Positions 13,701 to 25,256 of a stretch of DNA of 64,000 nucleotides are shown here, piece by piece. The stretch covers positions 3,222,593 through 3,286,592 of the forward strand of contig JANPWX010000247.1 of NCBI GenBank assembly GCA_024734555.1. Reading direction: 5' to 3'. The stretch's first letter is position 1. Each line of letters opens with the position of its first letter. A program made the position numbers and the translations under genes. This stretch comes from Trochalopteron elliotii (lineage: Eukaryota; Chordata; Aves; Passeriformes; Leiothrichidae). Below the pieces are notes generated by a model. The model had not been told where the DNA came from and searched no databases. It was given only the letters and a program-made list of their open reading frames with translations.

Positions 13701-16568
13701 GATGACGTCACAGTCTTTTGTCCCAAAACCAAAGGGAAGAAGTGAGATGACTTTAGTAAGAGATCAAAGAGCTGAAAAGAAGGACCTTCTATGTCTCGGG
13801 TTTACAATGTATTACCAAACAGTATTTTAGCGTGTTCTTGAAAATCAAGGAAGGAATGGTTAAATGCTGGCAGTCAAGGAAAGTTATGTACACTTCTTCC
13901 ACTAACAGAAGGTGTGCTCAGTACAGAAAGAATCAGATTATATCCACAGCTCCATATGAATTTAAAGGTCTCCATACTTAGGCAAAAAACAGTGGATATG
14001 TATTGCTAAAGACACAAATCCAAAATCCCAATAACTGCCACTTTTTTTCCAGTAAAAACTGTCCTTAAGTGGGGTCAGTAGTCCTCTAATAACTAAAAAA
14101 AAAATTTCTTTGTGGTAAAGCACAACTTTCAAACAGAAATCTGCATATGTCATGTTCAGACATATGCACGTTCATGTTCATTTAATATTTTCCTTTAACT
14201 TGGATCTTGCAGAAAGATACTATTGCCATAGATATTTTAAATCTGAAAACTGTTCAGCCATCTGAATTACTGGAGAAATAATTGGAAATATAAGAATATT
14301 ATCATATTAATGTGAGAACAAATTTCCTACAGCTAAAAGGTATTTTTAGCATTTCTTTGGTTTCATATTGTGCTTATTTTTTTACATTTAAAACAAAAAA
14401 GAGACTGAATTAATTCTTAAGAGATGCAAGCAGAAATGTTTGTAGAATAATTTGGAGACTGTAAACATTGTTAGTCACAATCTGATCTCAAGTACATATG
14501 TGGAATATTGAAGAATTTCAGTAAAGTTGAATTTGTAGCAGAATCTGTCTCATGGCTTGTTTTTTAAGACTGTTTTCAAATATCAAAAATTCAGAACAGT
14601 TATACTGTTTGAATTCATAGTCTCCTCCAAATTAGATAAGGTGAATAAAATCATTTCCATATCTTGAATTTTCAGATCCTATGGCATACACACCAGGAGT
14701 ATAACAGGAACCTGAATACGATCTGCCTAGAAATTCCATCTACCTTTGTTGCCATTAAAAAATGGATATCCTGCATGTTTACCACTGGCCACGTGATACC
14801 CCCAAAAGGCCCCTGTACATATTTGAGCATACATTCATGGTTAAAGTACCAGAAGTATGATGTGCTTGCACCAGTGACTCAAGCAGCAGAAATATACTTG
14901 AGCCCAAATCAAAAGATAAGACCTCTTATCCATTTATTTGCCTTTAATTCCTGATATGTTCAAAAGCAATCTTGAAGCTTCTTCAGCTTACTACAATTGT
15001 TTTTGATTGATTTTGGATTTAGCACTTCTGCATATATACATACATATATGTGTGTATCTATATATTGAAAATGATACTCTATTTACCATATTATTATCAT
15101 ACATTAGCCATTATAGCTCTTTATCACTCACCCTGATTCTAAACGCATATTGACATGTGTATTTCATAGATATTACATATTACATGTTTTCATTCTTTTT
15201 TCTGGGCACTTGCACAATTATCAGGACAGGTAAATGTACAATTTTGTTAAATGAAAATAATCTTATATTTGAAAAAAACACATATTTGAAAATACATCCA
15301 TTGTCTACCAGAGTTTCAAGAATATATCTTTATTTTCTTTAAGGAAAATCTCTCTCAAAAGGTCAAGAGTTAAATGGCTAATGGTATTGATTTATAGCTA
15401 ATAGTCACTTCATTTCTGTTATGGAAACTCTGAGAACTGGCCTGGTTTCCTAGCTGTGATAAAATGTAGGTTAAGTATGTAATTTATTATTTGTCCCTCT
15501 GTGATTAATTGATAATTTACAATGCTGATTATTTAATCATCTAAAATATTAATCAGCAGCCAGCTAAACAATAGAACTGGGTTAAATGGTTTAATATCAA
15601 TGATCAAGTGGTCACTGAGAGGAAGAAATTCTCTCAGTTAAAGAGCTGACTTTAGATTTTGCTGTCAAAGTCTCCCTGTTAACCTCACCTTCCTACTTGC
15701 TGCTGAAAACTCAGAACCAATCTGGCATTTCACCAAAATCAGCCCTCTAAAATCCTGAAATCAGGACTTTAGTTCAGCAAATGCCTGCATTGTTTCAAAA
15801 TCCATGGGAAATTCCACATGGCCTGGAAAATGTTTTGTAACACTGTCAAAAGATCTTCTGTATGCAAACAAATAAGATTGCAGCTCACTGTGTACTAGCT
15901 GATCAATGCACTAACTCAAAATAATACTGCAATGATGGCTAAACTTACTGTCTGCTATGTAAGGAAATTCATTATCATTCAATTAAGCATGCAAAAAGCT
16001 CCATTCGTATCATCTTTTGTATCTGTGGTGAAAAAATTCCCTGCTTTGAACTGGTGTATTTACTTTTCACTTTCTTAGTGAGTATTGGGGAAATTAACCT
16101 CTTATTCTAGGGTCAGCATAACTCAGAAAAGTGTTTTGCTCATTTGCTGTATGGATTGAAGATTTAATGTCATTTAATGGTCAATGAATTGCTGTTGTGG
16201 TAATTGTGTTCTCATGTTTATTGAAAAAAATAGCATTCAGTTTCTGTATATCTCTGTTTACTGAATAAAGATTTTTTTTTTAATTATGTTACTGGTGCAG
16301 TTTTTGTAATGCCATTTTACTGAGCTAATAAGCATGTCCTGAACTTAATTATTGTATTGCTAAACACAACAGATTGCAAATACATACATGTATTGCTAAT
16401 CACATGTTTTGTGTTTTAGTTGGTCGTAATGTATTTTGTGCATCAAACTGTAATAATTTACAGCATTATGTAGTCACCTTAAGAAGAGATAAGGATTCTA
16501 AGAAAGGAGAAGAGTGGGCAGTCAGATTGTAATAAGCTGCTACTTTATGTTTCACTTTAATTTTCCTA
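4401..16568. other. 12-kb unique AT-rich tract without recognised genes
   Basis: Apart from T29 at 4732-4760 and other short T runs (near 7995-8008 and 11077-11091), I find no repeat family, RNA gene or exon. Open frames such as 5607-5957 (-) and 14664-14954 (+) resemble no known protein. Some higher-complexity patches (about 7270-7560, 9120-9420 and 15480-15640) look like possible conserved noncoding elements and are discussed under findings. Confidence 0.5.
4732..4760. repeat. T29 homopolymer
   Basis: Twenty-nine consecutive T. It could be the poly(A) tail of a minus-strand retrocopy, but the sequence to the right (4761-4900) shows no recognisable transcript, and avian CR1 does not leave poly(A) tails. 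A plain mononucleotide expansion is more likely. Confidence 0.9.
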
Positions 16569-16710
16569 CTGAGGTTATCTCAGCTGATTGGAGCATGGTA
16601 CTAATACTGCCAAAGTTGTGGATTAGATCCTCATACAGGCCATTCCCTAACAAGCTGGACTCAGTGATCCTTGTGGGTCACTTCCAAATCAGAATATTCT
16701 GTGATTCTGT
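16569..16710 (+). mobile_element. TguSINE1-like SINE (tRNA-Ile head, CR1 tail)
   Basis: Bases 16569-16644 align along their length with eukaryotic tRNA-Ile(AAU). The A-box region reads tatctcagctgattggagc, the anticodon-loop region actaatactgccaaag, the B box gattagatcct (16621-16631), and the end ctcatacaggcca. A CR1-like 3' tail follows directly (aagctggactcagtgatcc, cttgtgggtcacttcc) and ends in attctgtgattctgt. A tRNA-Ile head joined to a CR1 tail is the structure described for TguSINE1 of passerine birds, moved in trans by CR1 enzymes. The A and B boxes are internal RNA polymerase III promoter elements; both carry substitutions, so activity is unlikely. The copy is close to full length with about 142 bp. 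It is the best taxonomic marker in the window. Confidence 0.88.
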
Positions 16711-19367
16711 AATAGTCTAAAATGACAATGTCACCAGACTGTTCTGATCAGTCCAGAGCTACAGTAAAAGCCTGGTGATGCAGAGGTGAAGTTGCTGAGT
16801 AATGCAGCAAACATCTGTAATCCTAACTGAGTAGCTACACTGCTTCAATCAAACCCAGTCATGTAATAGTTAATAACACTGTGTGGGGCAAGCTTGACTA
16901 ACACTTGTTTTCTACTCAAGCACAAATGATTGCTACTTGTTCAATGTCATCAGCAACCAAATCTATAAAAACCCCAGAGTTGTAAAACCATTACTTATAC
17001 TTTAAATAACACTAGTTTGGAAAGTGTTACTGCATTTTATGAAATCAAGTAGTATGTTCATTATATTAAAATGCTAAAAATATCAGTTTGATACCCTTAC
17101 CCAAGGTAACTGGCAATTGCAGTCCCTACTACATGACTTATCTGAATGTCTTCAGTTTAGTAATTTCCTCCATCAAGCACTTAATCAGCATTTCTTCATG
17201 ACCATTTTGCTTGGTTTGTGAAGAAAGCTTAAATAAAAGCTGGAAAAAACCCTATATGAGGTCAAAGGCAAGTTCATAACAGCATGTTTATTGACTAGAG
17301 CCATGAAAAGATTCATCTTTCTCAAATATTTGGAGAGATAACTTGGCCATTCATCTTCTGAAGTAAACTCTGATTCATTTTTTAGCATATCCTAAATAGT
17401 AGGAAACTACTACTTAGTGTTAGGAAATAAAGTTTCAGCACATTGTAATACTGCTGGTAGAATAATAGCTATTCTATAATATTGAAGCAACCCAGTCATG
17501 AAGTAAAAAGATGCTACCTCAGACACCATCAAAACACAGGACATAATTTCTCCTCAGGACTGATATTTAAGGTACTATATTCTGTATGGCAATATTTTAT
17601 TGCCTGTCCAACTACATTAAGTTTTTCTACTTGGAGTGCTGCATTTATGCATATAACCTCTTCAGTTGCTCACGCTAGTTTTTTTATAACTATTAAATCA
17701 ATTTTTTTTTTCTTAAGCTGTGCTACATACCTGGCCATGCATAAAGATGCAGGAGACAAGATCATAAAAAAACCCCAAACCACAACTAAACTGAATATGG
17801 TTAATAGTAAGCATGAACTATAGCTGTGTGAAAAGACTTGAAGAAGTCTGGAGAAAACCTACATTAAATAGACTTCGAACATATTTTCCCACTGAAATGT
17901 TGTTAACATTATGTACAGATGCAAGTGTATACAAATAGCATGTTTGTCAGAGCCCATGGAAGCCTTACTACTTATGAATATTGTCTTTCTACAACCCTCA
18001 ACTCATTTCTGTAATTAGCTTGACTTCCATGCAGCTCTGAATAATTTACAAGTAATTTCAAAAGAAGCAAAGAAAAGGTCATATATTACTAAAACACCCT
18101 TGAATTTAGTATTTTTAATATTACCATGATAATAGGTAATAGTCCATATGGAAAAAGAGAAAAAAAAATCCAAAAAAATAAACACCAGGTTCATTATAAT
18201 GCTTGTTCATTTTTTCTATTATTGTTTTGAAACAGGAATGGTAATAGATGCTGAAAATAATTAATGGTGTATACACAAACAAAAAAATGACATGAGTGTC
18301 AACATCTACTTTTGGGTTTGATCTGATCTGCTGGTGATCATCTGTCCATCTTTGTGCTTGGAGAAACAGAGGACTTAATTGCAGCAGTAGATAAATCCTG
18401 TATCTGGTTTGGAAGGAAATTGGCCTACCACGCATGAAATCTGTGATTAAGTGATTAAATCTATGTTCAGGTACACAGAACTCATTCACTCTGTTCTTCA
18501 TTGTTTTGTGTATAAACTCAAACCGTTGCTTTTCGTCCCCCACGTCACCAGAACTGCTTTGTAAACTCCTACAATCTCTGATTTTTTTTTTCCCCCTGGG
18601 GGAAGTATGAGCTAAGAGGGGGTTTTCCACCATATTGTCTTTGGCTTCTGGTCCAGCAGTCTGCTACAGCTTTTGGCTTCAGTGGAAACATGTGGAAAAA
18701 AAAAGTTGGCTGCATTATGATTATAATTAATGACATCAATTAATAAGAAGAGAAATAAAAGTCCTTATAATTTTCAAATGTTTCTGCACTATGCTTTGTC
18801 TGACTAAAATGATAATGTCCGAGATCAGATACAGAGAGGTACAAAGACTCATTTGTCATAGCTCTGTTATTATGCAGTAAAGGACATTGTGGTGTGAGTA
18901 TACTTTGAAATTAAATAGTGATACAGTCAGTTGCTGAAAATGGGCAGACATGACACTGATTCCACAGAAGACTGTAAAAAAGATAATTTTCATAAAATGT
19001 AATAGGATTTAAACTAATATGTTTACGTTTGCCATTATCCTTTTCGAATTGAGGAGAGCAAGTGCTGTAACAGCTCAGGATTCTAAAAGGCAGTACTCAG
19101 TGATGTGCAGATGGCCTTCTGTCTTCTACAGACTTTAACATCTTCCTGCATGCAGCTCTGAACATGGACTTCACATCTCTTCTGACTCTTTCAGATAATG
19201 ATGTCTAAATATTATTGTAATGAAATAGCAAATGAAATTCAATACTAAGCTTCCACTCATGTGTGTCTTCAAATTCTATTAAATTTCCATCAGAGGAAAT
19301 TTTCTAGTGATAATAAAAGCAATCATTGGCATTTGGAATACATTGAGATTGGGTTTAAAATCATATA
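16711..19367. other. Unique noncoding DNA with one long unexplained open frame
   Basis: No repeat family is recognised. The only point of note is the minus-strand open stretch at 18121-18664, listed separately. Frames at 17185-17388 and 17482-17823 are unrecognised and probably chance. Confidence 0.5.
18121..18633 (-). other. Unexplained 170-codon open reading frame
   Basis: The frame starts at ATG 18631-18633 and runs to 18121. The open stretch extends only 10 codons upstream to a TAG at 18664-18666. The product has a charged first half (GKKKIRDCRSLQSSSGDVGD, then KTMKNRVNEFCVPEHRF) and a hydrophobic, phenylalanine-rich end translated from A/T-rich sequence. I recognise no domain, signal peptide or retroelement motif. 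With about 36% GC, stops should occur roughly every 14 codons, so 181 open codons is unusual for a window of this size (my estimate is about 0.04 expected). It may be chance, a decayed retrocopy or part of an old transposon. No promoter or splice signals were identified. Confidence 0.12.
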
Positions 19368-19550
19368 TAAAACAAAGTTGTTTAGGCTGGAAGTCATCTG
19401 AAAGATCATCTAATCCGCCATGATCCTTCCAGTGTACCAGGTTGCACAAAACTCCATCCAACCTGGCCTTGAACACTTCCAGGGATGGGGGCATCCATAA
19501 CTTTTCTTGCAACCTGTTCCAGTGTCTCACCACTCTCACAGTGAATTTGT
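19368..19550 (-). mobile_element. Short CR1 LINE 3' fragment
   Basis: The minus strand encodes the very end of CR1 ORF2: VVRHWNRLQEKLWMPPSLEV, then FKARLDGVLCNLVHW, which closely follows the family's terminal motif. It continues into a CR1 3' untranslated region, whose reverse complement reads 'ctggaagtcatctgaaagatc' on the plus strand. About 180 bp survive. The terminal microsatellite-like repeat is blurred, which suggests an older copy than the one at 1157-1678. It differs in sequence from the other two copies and probably belongs to another CR1 subfamily. It has no coding capacity. Confidence 0.92.
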
Positions 19551-22500
19551 ATTCAAAATATATTCAGAAAGTAGATAGGTACAATTGGCATCATGATGAT
19601 CAATATCATGTTACAGCGTTTAAGGACTTTTACTTTGAATATACTCAATAACGATAAGAATTAAAATACTAATTATTGAACTCTCATTCTTTTATTACCT
19701 TTGTGAAGTAAGTTTTTCATCTTGGCCATTGGTTTTTCAGGTTGGCCATAAAAATAAAAACAAAAGAAAAAATTAAAAGAAAAAGAAAAGAGAGAAAAGG
19801 AATTAGATTAATCAGATTAAAAGAAGAGAGAGAGAGCTCCCTTGGCCTACTCTGAGTAACTGATATGACATGTAAGAAATAGAAAAGGTCTTAACCAGCA
19901 AAAATGTTGAGTTGTTGAGACAGTGATTTTCAAAAGAACTACAGAAAAGTTGCATGTATAATATAGAGAGGTGATGAATTAATAGCAAAACAAAGCCAAG
20001 CCCCATGAGAATGAATAGCTAAAAGAAGCAGAAAAAGCAATATCTATATTCAACTGAAGTGCAGCAGAAAGGAGCCTGCAAAATGAGAGGCTTAGCTCCT
20101 GGTAACCTACTGTGAGGACCTGACCTAGGAAACCATTGATTCAAGATGTGATCAAGTACACAATTTAGTTATTAACTCCGCTGATGTTACATATCCTCTG
20201 TGAAAAAAATCTGTCTTGACAGGTGGATTATATTTTTGTCTCTCTTCATCTTGAGGGATGATATCTGAACTTCTAGATGAGGATCTTAGAAAGCTCCACG
20301 ATTTTCAGTTTCTAGAGGAAAATATGTGGTTACATTCAGCAAAAACAAAGGGAGATTAAAAAGTGGTGATGATTGACTGGACTGAATGAGAGAGATATAA
20401 TTTAACTCCTCCTACCACTCTAATAGCAAGAATAATCCTTTTGTGCAGAAACATTGGAGCATCAAAGTGAAACATTCTGCAAATGCACATAACACTCATT
20501 TGGTACAGAGATTCAGTGTCCCACACAGAAACGAGCCTGAGCAAGCAATGGAACCTAAAAAGTGATCAAGAATCTATATTAACATCTAAAATACCAATAT
20601 ACAAATAATCAGAAAGTAGGAATAAAAATGCTCAGATGCTACAGATCACTGAATAGAATAGCTTCTGGATTGCATCACTACAGAGCAATGTGCAAAACTC
20701 AAGTAAACCCTGTGAGTAATGAACTTATGCCTAAATCCAAAAATAAACAACTGTGTAATCAATGTGACAACAATGAGTCAACAGGAATGAAGTTTTCCAC
20801 TCCGGTATGCCAAATAATAGATGATTCAGAAAAAGATATTTTTTTTAAACTGAAATAAATTATATAATACTTGTATATTCATCTATTTTTATGGTAATAT
20901 TTATATTAATCCTTTAAAATCAATTATGAATTGCCATTTCTTACCTTAAGATGTGAGAGAAGAATATCTGTAGTAGTGATTTTCCACTGCAGTACAAAGT
21001 GGAATTCAACAGTGAATCTGTTGGTCTCCCTCAGTGTTTCTCCCTGATCTCTTGGCAAGCCACTTAATCCTTCAAAACCACAGCAAAATAAGAATAATAG
21101 AACTTTTATGATCTGTTTGTAGTTTTTCGATAACAGATCTGTCATACACCTACACGCATGAAAATATTTAGACTTAGTGTTCTGAAAAACTATCTTGCAA
21201 CCATGGTTCCTGACAGTTAAAGCAAAAGTAATGTAGTTAGAGGGGAAATACTTGGTAGCACAGAAGGGCATCCTTGGAGCACATTTGCATATGTTGTTTA
21301 CATGTTTGCATGTTTAAGAGAGACTGGGGTTAAGGGGTGAACTATACCTTTGAATAGAGATAAATTGTAGTTTTCAACATATATAGAAATTTAGGCTGGG
21401 TCTGCCTAAATATTTCTAGGATGAGGATGCTATTAACCAAAACCAATGGCTTTTAGTATTATGTTAAAATGTTAAAACCCAAAATCAGAAATAAGAAACC
21501 TATTGCAAGAGTGTCCTGTAACTGGGGACTTAAGAAACAGTTGAAACTCTGGTGAGCTGAGCAACTTTTCACCCCAACATGTGATGCACCCTTTCGCAGG
21601 AGCTGAAATAACAAACTCTGTGGGCAGATCAGTGGGAGTTCTTTTCACTGTCTTTTGGCGGCAGGCACGGCGAGAGGGACAGGTGCTTGGACTGAGGAGA
21701 AGCTTAAAAAAGCAATTTTTAGTGCCCTATCATATCAACTTAATTCAAACCTCAGTACCAACAAGACTTAAAAATATGAGTGAAGGAAGGCTATTGTGAG
21801 AGGAGGAAATCAACTGTCTGGCATTGCAATGGTTTTCTGGAGACTATAAATGGGGTTGGTTCCATTGTTGAAATTAGGTGTTCTTTTCTATTAACTTTCT
21901 AATTAGTGCTTTTCTCTACCAGTTAAATCAATATTGTTTAACAAATTGCTTGGATCCTCCTGACAAAGAGGAAAATTAGCTCAATGTGAGCCTGAATTTT
22001 AATATCATTGCCCAAAATTCAGATGATTTTGCCAGAGTTTTGAGCCAGGACTTTTTGTGGTGACATTTTATTTCAGCCCAGACCTCATTCCTGCTGATCA
22101 AATCAGAAAGGAACAAAGCCTTATCTGAACACTATTGCATTAGGAAAAATTACAGTGTGCCAAAATATGCATAACAACATCTGTATTTGTTTGGTCATGT
22201 CCCACCCTGCAAATCCTTGTGGATCTTCGCTTCCTCCACAATGGTCAAGAACTTGAAATTAATTTGGTGGAAGAATCCAGCTGAAAAGACTGGGGAGGTC
22301 AGGCCGACCGTGTGAGCCTTGAGTGTGCTGCTGGGCATAGTTAGCAGTCTGAGGAGAATCAGGGAAAGCAAACTTTCTGCAAAGGTATTTGGAGTGACAT
22401 TGAATTTTCTCTGAACTGCTTTATTTCTGAGCACTTAACAAGTCTAATAGCTCCATCTATTCAGTGGCTTTTCAATTAGTAAAATAAATAACTCAGGAGC

Positions 22501-23970
22501 ACTGGAAATCAAATTTGCATCCTTTGATAAGCACCAAGGAAAAGTGCTACAATTTATTGGCGATCTGGTTAAAAGCCTTCCTTTCTGTCCCTGGTACATA
22601 ATAGAGACACATACTTAAGAAACACTGCCTGGGAAACTTATTTCAAAATGAGGAAGATAGCTGTTGGCAACATAAAATATCTTTTCTTGTGTAGAGATTC
22701 ACAGCTTCCATTCTTTCCAGGGGCAATATAAAAGAAATCGAGAGCACCATCTTCTAGAAAAGGAGGAGTCCAGCAAACTGTCACAAGCTTGATATATTTC
22801 TCCTCTCACCTCAGGACTATCTACTACATAATTGGCAGTAAATTGTTGTTACTTCTTACTGTGGCAAATCCCTTTGTGACTTTTATATACTTGGATAGAC
22901 GGAGGTATAGAGAGAAAAAAAACCCACAAGTATAGTGCTTAAGTGCTATCCATAAGAAAAGAATATTAATGACAAAAATATTTTTAAAGAAAAAAGGCAG
23001 AAAAAGCTTTGAATAAAAACTGTGTTTGTGCATCTGTGCTCATTTTCTGTCCTCTTGTTAAAAAGGGAAAATAGACTCAAAACTGACTGAGCATTTTCTC
23101 ATCTTCCCTCAGGAACTTGGAATCTTACCCATTGGATAACTGTACACACACACACCTTGCTCAGGTCTCTGATATGTGTTCTTAATTATTTAGTCAATAA
23201 TAAAGCAGTTTGTGTACAGGAATTCCAACACAAGGTTTCTTGATTGCTTTTTCTTATTTGCTTATTATTTGCTTCTCAGAGAGGCTTCCTGGACACAGTC
23301 CAACACACCTATAAGAAAGAAAAATTAGACCAATTACATTTTCTTTTGTCATAATGTGGGGTTTAGATATGTACTGAAATGTTCTTGTGACATAAAAGCT
23401 TTTGCAGAAATATATTCTTTCTATTCATGGTACATCGTGTTTTACCTTGAGAGTAAGAAGAGAATTTTCTAGTTTTCAGATATTTTAATGACAAAAAAAT
23501 CCAGTTTAGGAAACTTATATTTAAAATACAGTAAAGGTCCAGATTTATCTTTCGAGGCAAATTTTTTATAGCCCTGATTCTACTTCTGTTTTAAAGGTCA
23601 AAGTAAAACTAATACATATAGTCAGGTGCATACTTCTGGATAGTCACTGAGGGAATGGGAAGGATTTAGTCTGCAACTGGGCTTTAGTGTGTTTCTGGAT
23701 CACACAAGAAAAAACAAAGCTGTTAACTCCCCTTTGTCTGCTCCTTATAATGGGTAAAGTAATTCTGCAATTTTATGGAATTGTAATATTTTTTAGGTTA
23801 CTATTTGGTTTTCAGTGCTATTTATTTTCTCTTGGGAACTAATACATTAAAAAATCTCAACAGATTATTCTGATTACCACAGATATATTGGGTCTGGCTC
23901 AGCTAGAGTTCATTTTCCCGTATAGCCCTCACACTCCTGTGCTTTTCACTGGTAGCTGGAAAGGTGTTGA
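19551..23970. other. Unique noncoding DNA
   Basis: Contains a short purine-rich stretch at 19748-19835 and a possible MIR/L2 relic at 21045-21105. Open frames at 20924-21271 (-) and 22195-22434 (-) are unrecognised. A (CA)n run of about six units lies near 23143-23155. No genes seen. Confidence 0.5.
21045..21105 (+). repeat. Possible ancient MIR/L2-type fragment
   Basis: The order 'tgatctcttggcaagccact', 'taatccttcaaaaccac', 'agcaaaataagaataatag' follows the conserved 3' half of MIR/L2 elements (loss-of-function, non-autonomous SINE/LINE pair), whose consensus runs from 'cttgggcaagtcacttaa' to 'gtaaaatggggataataata'. Such relics are old and rare in birds. The match is by eye, short and diverged, so chance remains possible. 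Confidence 0.4.
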
Positions 23971-24171
23971 TAAAATGTGTTTTGGCTGCAGATGAGCAGT
24001 GCTGTCACAGCATCAGGGCTGTCTCTCTAACATTCCCACCCCCACCAAGATGCTGGGAGTGGGCAAGATCCCAGGAGGGGACACAACCTGCCCAGCTCAC
24101 CCAAATCAACCACAGGGATATTCCACACCATGTGATGTCGACTCAGATATAAAAGCTTAGGCAGAGAGGTG

Positions 24172-25256
24172 TGTTATAAATGATTTTCAGCCAATCTGGT
24201 ATCAAAGATTTTATTTTGCCATTTCCAAAATCAATCTGAGACAGCCACAATAAAATTAACCAACATCGATCGAACGCTGGGTGAACAGAGGTCCAGCAGC
24301 AAGGGTGCTGTCCCGTCTTGTCCACACCTGCTGGGATTTTGAGTCCAGTTTTTATACAGCTTTTCCTGCCTGGCGACGAGTCCATTGTTGTTGCGGTGCG
24401 TGGATGAGGTTTTTGAATTTGTATCTGTATTTTGTTTACTTGTCTGTACTTGGTTTGTTCCTTCCAAAATACCCCTACCCCTGTACCCCTGATCACACCT
24501 GGTATCACCCTGTCCTGGACCCCACCCCTTTCCTTCCCCGACTGGTCCAGAGTGTGCTCCTCCCAGGTACGACCTGGTAAGAGGGGGGCACAGGGCCCAA
24601 ATCGCGGTTTTGGCTGTTCTGGCTGTTCTGGCACATGTTCTGGCAAGTGCTCTCCTGGAACATGGACCTGGACTGAAATAAACACCTTTTCCAGCCCAAG
24701 CCAGGCCCGCTCCTTCTTCCAGCCTTATCTACGTTCAGCCAGCAGATTTGGAGGACCCACAAACTGTTTTGGGTTGTTCTGGGGAACTGCTTTGGCCAGT
24801 AAGCACCCCCACATTGTGTGTCCCTGTCTAGTCTACATAGTCATGCGTTTCTTTCTTTTGTGGTTTGATTTTGAACGGATTTCCTGGCAGTGTGCAGGAT
24901 CTGAAAGGGGCTCCTGGAACCGGGCATTGGCATGGTGATTGGCTCAATCTCGGGGTTCCTCCATCGAGATTGGCATCAGACGCTGATCGACCGCAAAGCA
25001 CAGAGTCCGTCCTGATGGATGAGCCATCTCCTGCTCAGCCTTCTCCTTTCTGTTGCAAATTCTGGTTTTTCCCTGCTGTCTTACAGGGGCAAAATAGGTC
25101 TCGACATTCGGAGATGCCTTTTGCAACTTACGGGAGACAGAACTTACAAGACCATTTCAAGGTCATAAATTACAGTACATTTTATACACGAGTTTATTTA
25201 CTACATCTATCACACAATATTTTTCATACACGAATTTATTTACTACATCTATCACA
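24172..25256 (-). mobile_element. 1085-bp solo LTR nested in the ERVL LTR (ERV1-like)
   Basis: The insert begins TGTTATAAATG and ends ATCTATCACA on the plus strand, so it has TG...CA termini with an imperfect terminal inverted repeat. It is flanked by GGTG at 24168-24171 and 25257-25260, a 4-bp duplication typical of class I (ERV1/gammaretrovirus-like) elements. Read on the minus strand, it has a CCAAT motif (near 24940), a TATA box (TATAAAAA, plus-strand 24349-24356) and, about 140 bp further, a polyadenylation signal AATAAA (plus-strand 24210-24215). This is U3-R-U5 order, which fixes the orientation. GC and CpG content are above the surroundings. Overlapping open frames of up to 180 codons in both strands (24143-24685 and 24432-24938) reflect low stop density and resemble no retroviral protein. 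Family name unknown; 1.1 kb is long for an LTR, so a composite is possible. Confidence 0.8.
25185..25256 (-). repeat. 42-bp tandem duplication at the LTR edge
   Basis: Copy one starts at 25185 and copy two at 25227. Both share 'tacacgagtttatttactac' (one change, g to a) and 'atctatcaca'. The second copy ends at the LTR terminus, so the terminal sequence occurs once at the edge and once 42 bp inside. In element orientation this is the start of U3, where retroviral LTRs often carry repeated enhancer units. Confidence 0.9.

Noticed and set aside
16569..16644. Functional tRNA-Ile gene
   Set aside because: The tRNA-like part has many substitutions in the stems and B box and runs straight into a CR1 tail, so it is the head of a SINE.
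24143..24685. 180-codon minus-strand open frame as a gene
   Set aside because: It spans the boundary between the ERVL LTR and the nested LTR and has no recognisable domain; it exists because the LTR is GC-rich and has few stops.
24432..24938. 168-codon plus-strand open frame as a gene
   Set aside because: It lies wholly in the nested LTR, antisense to its transcription, and resembles no known protein.
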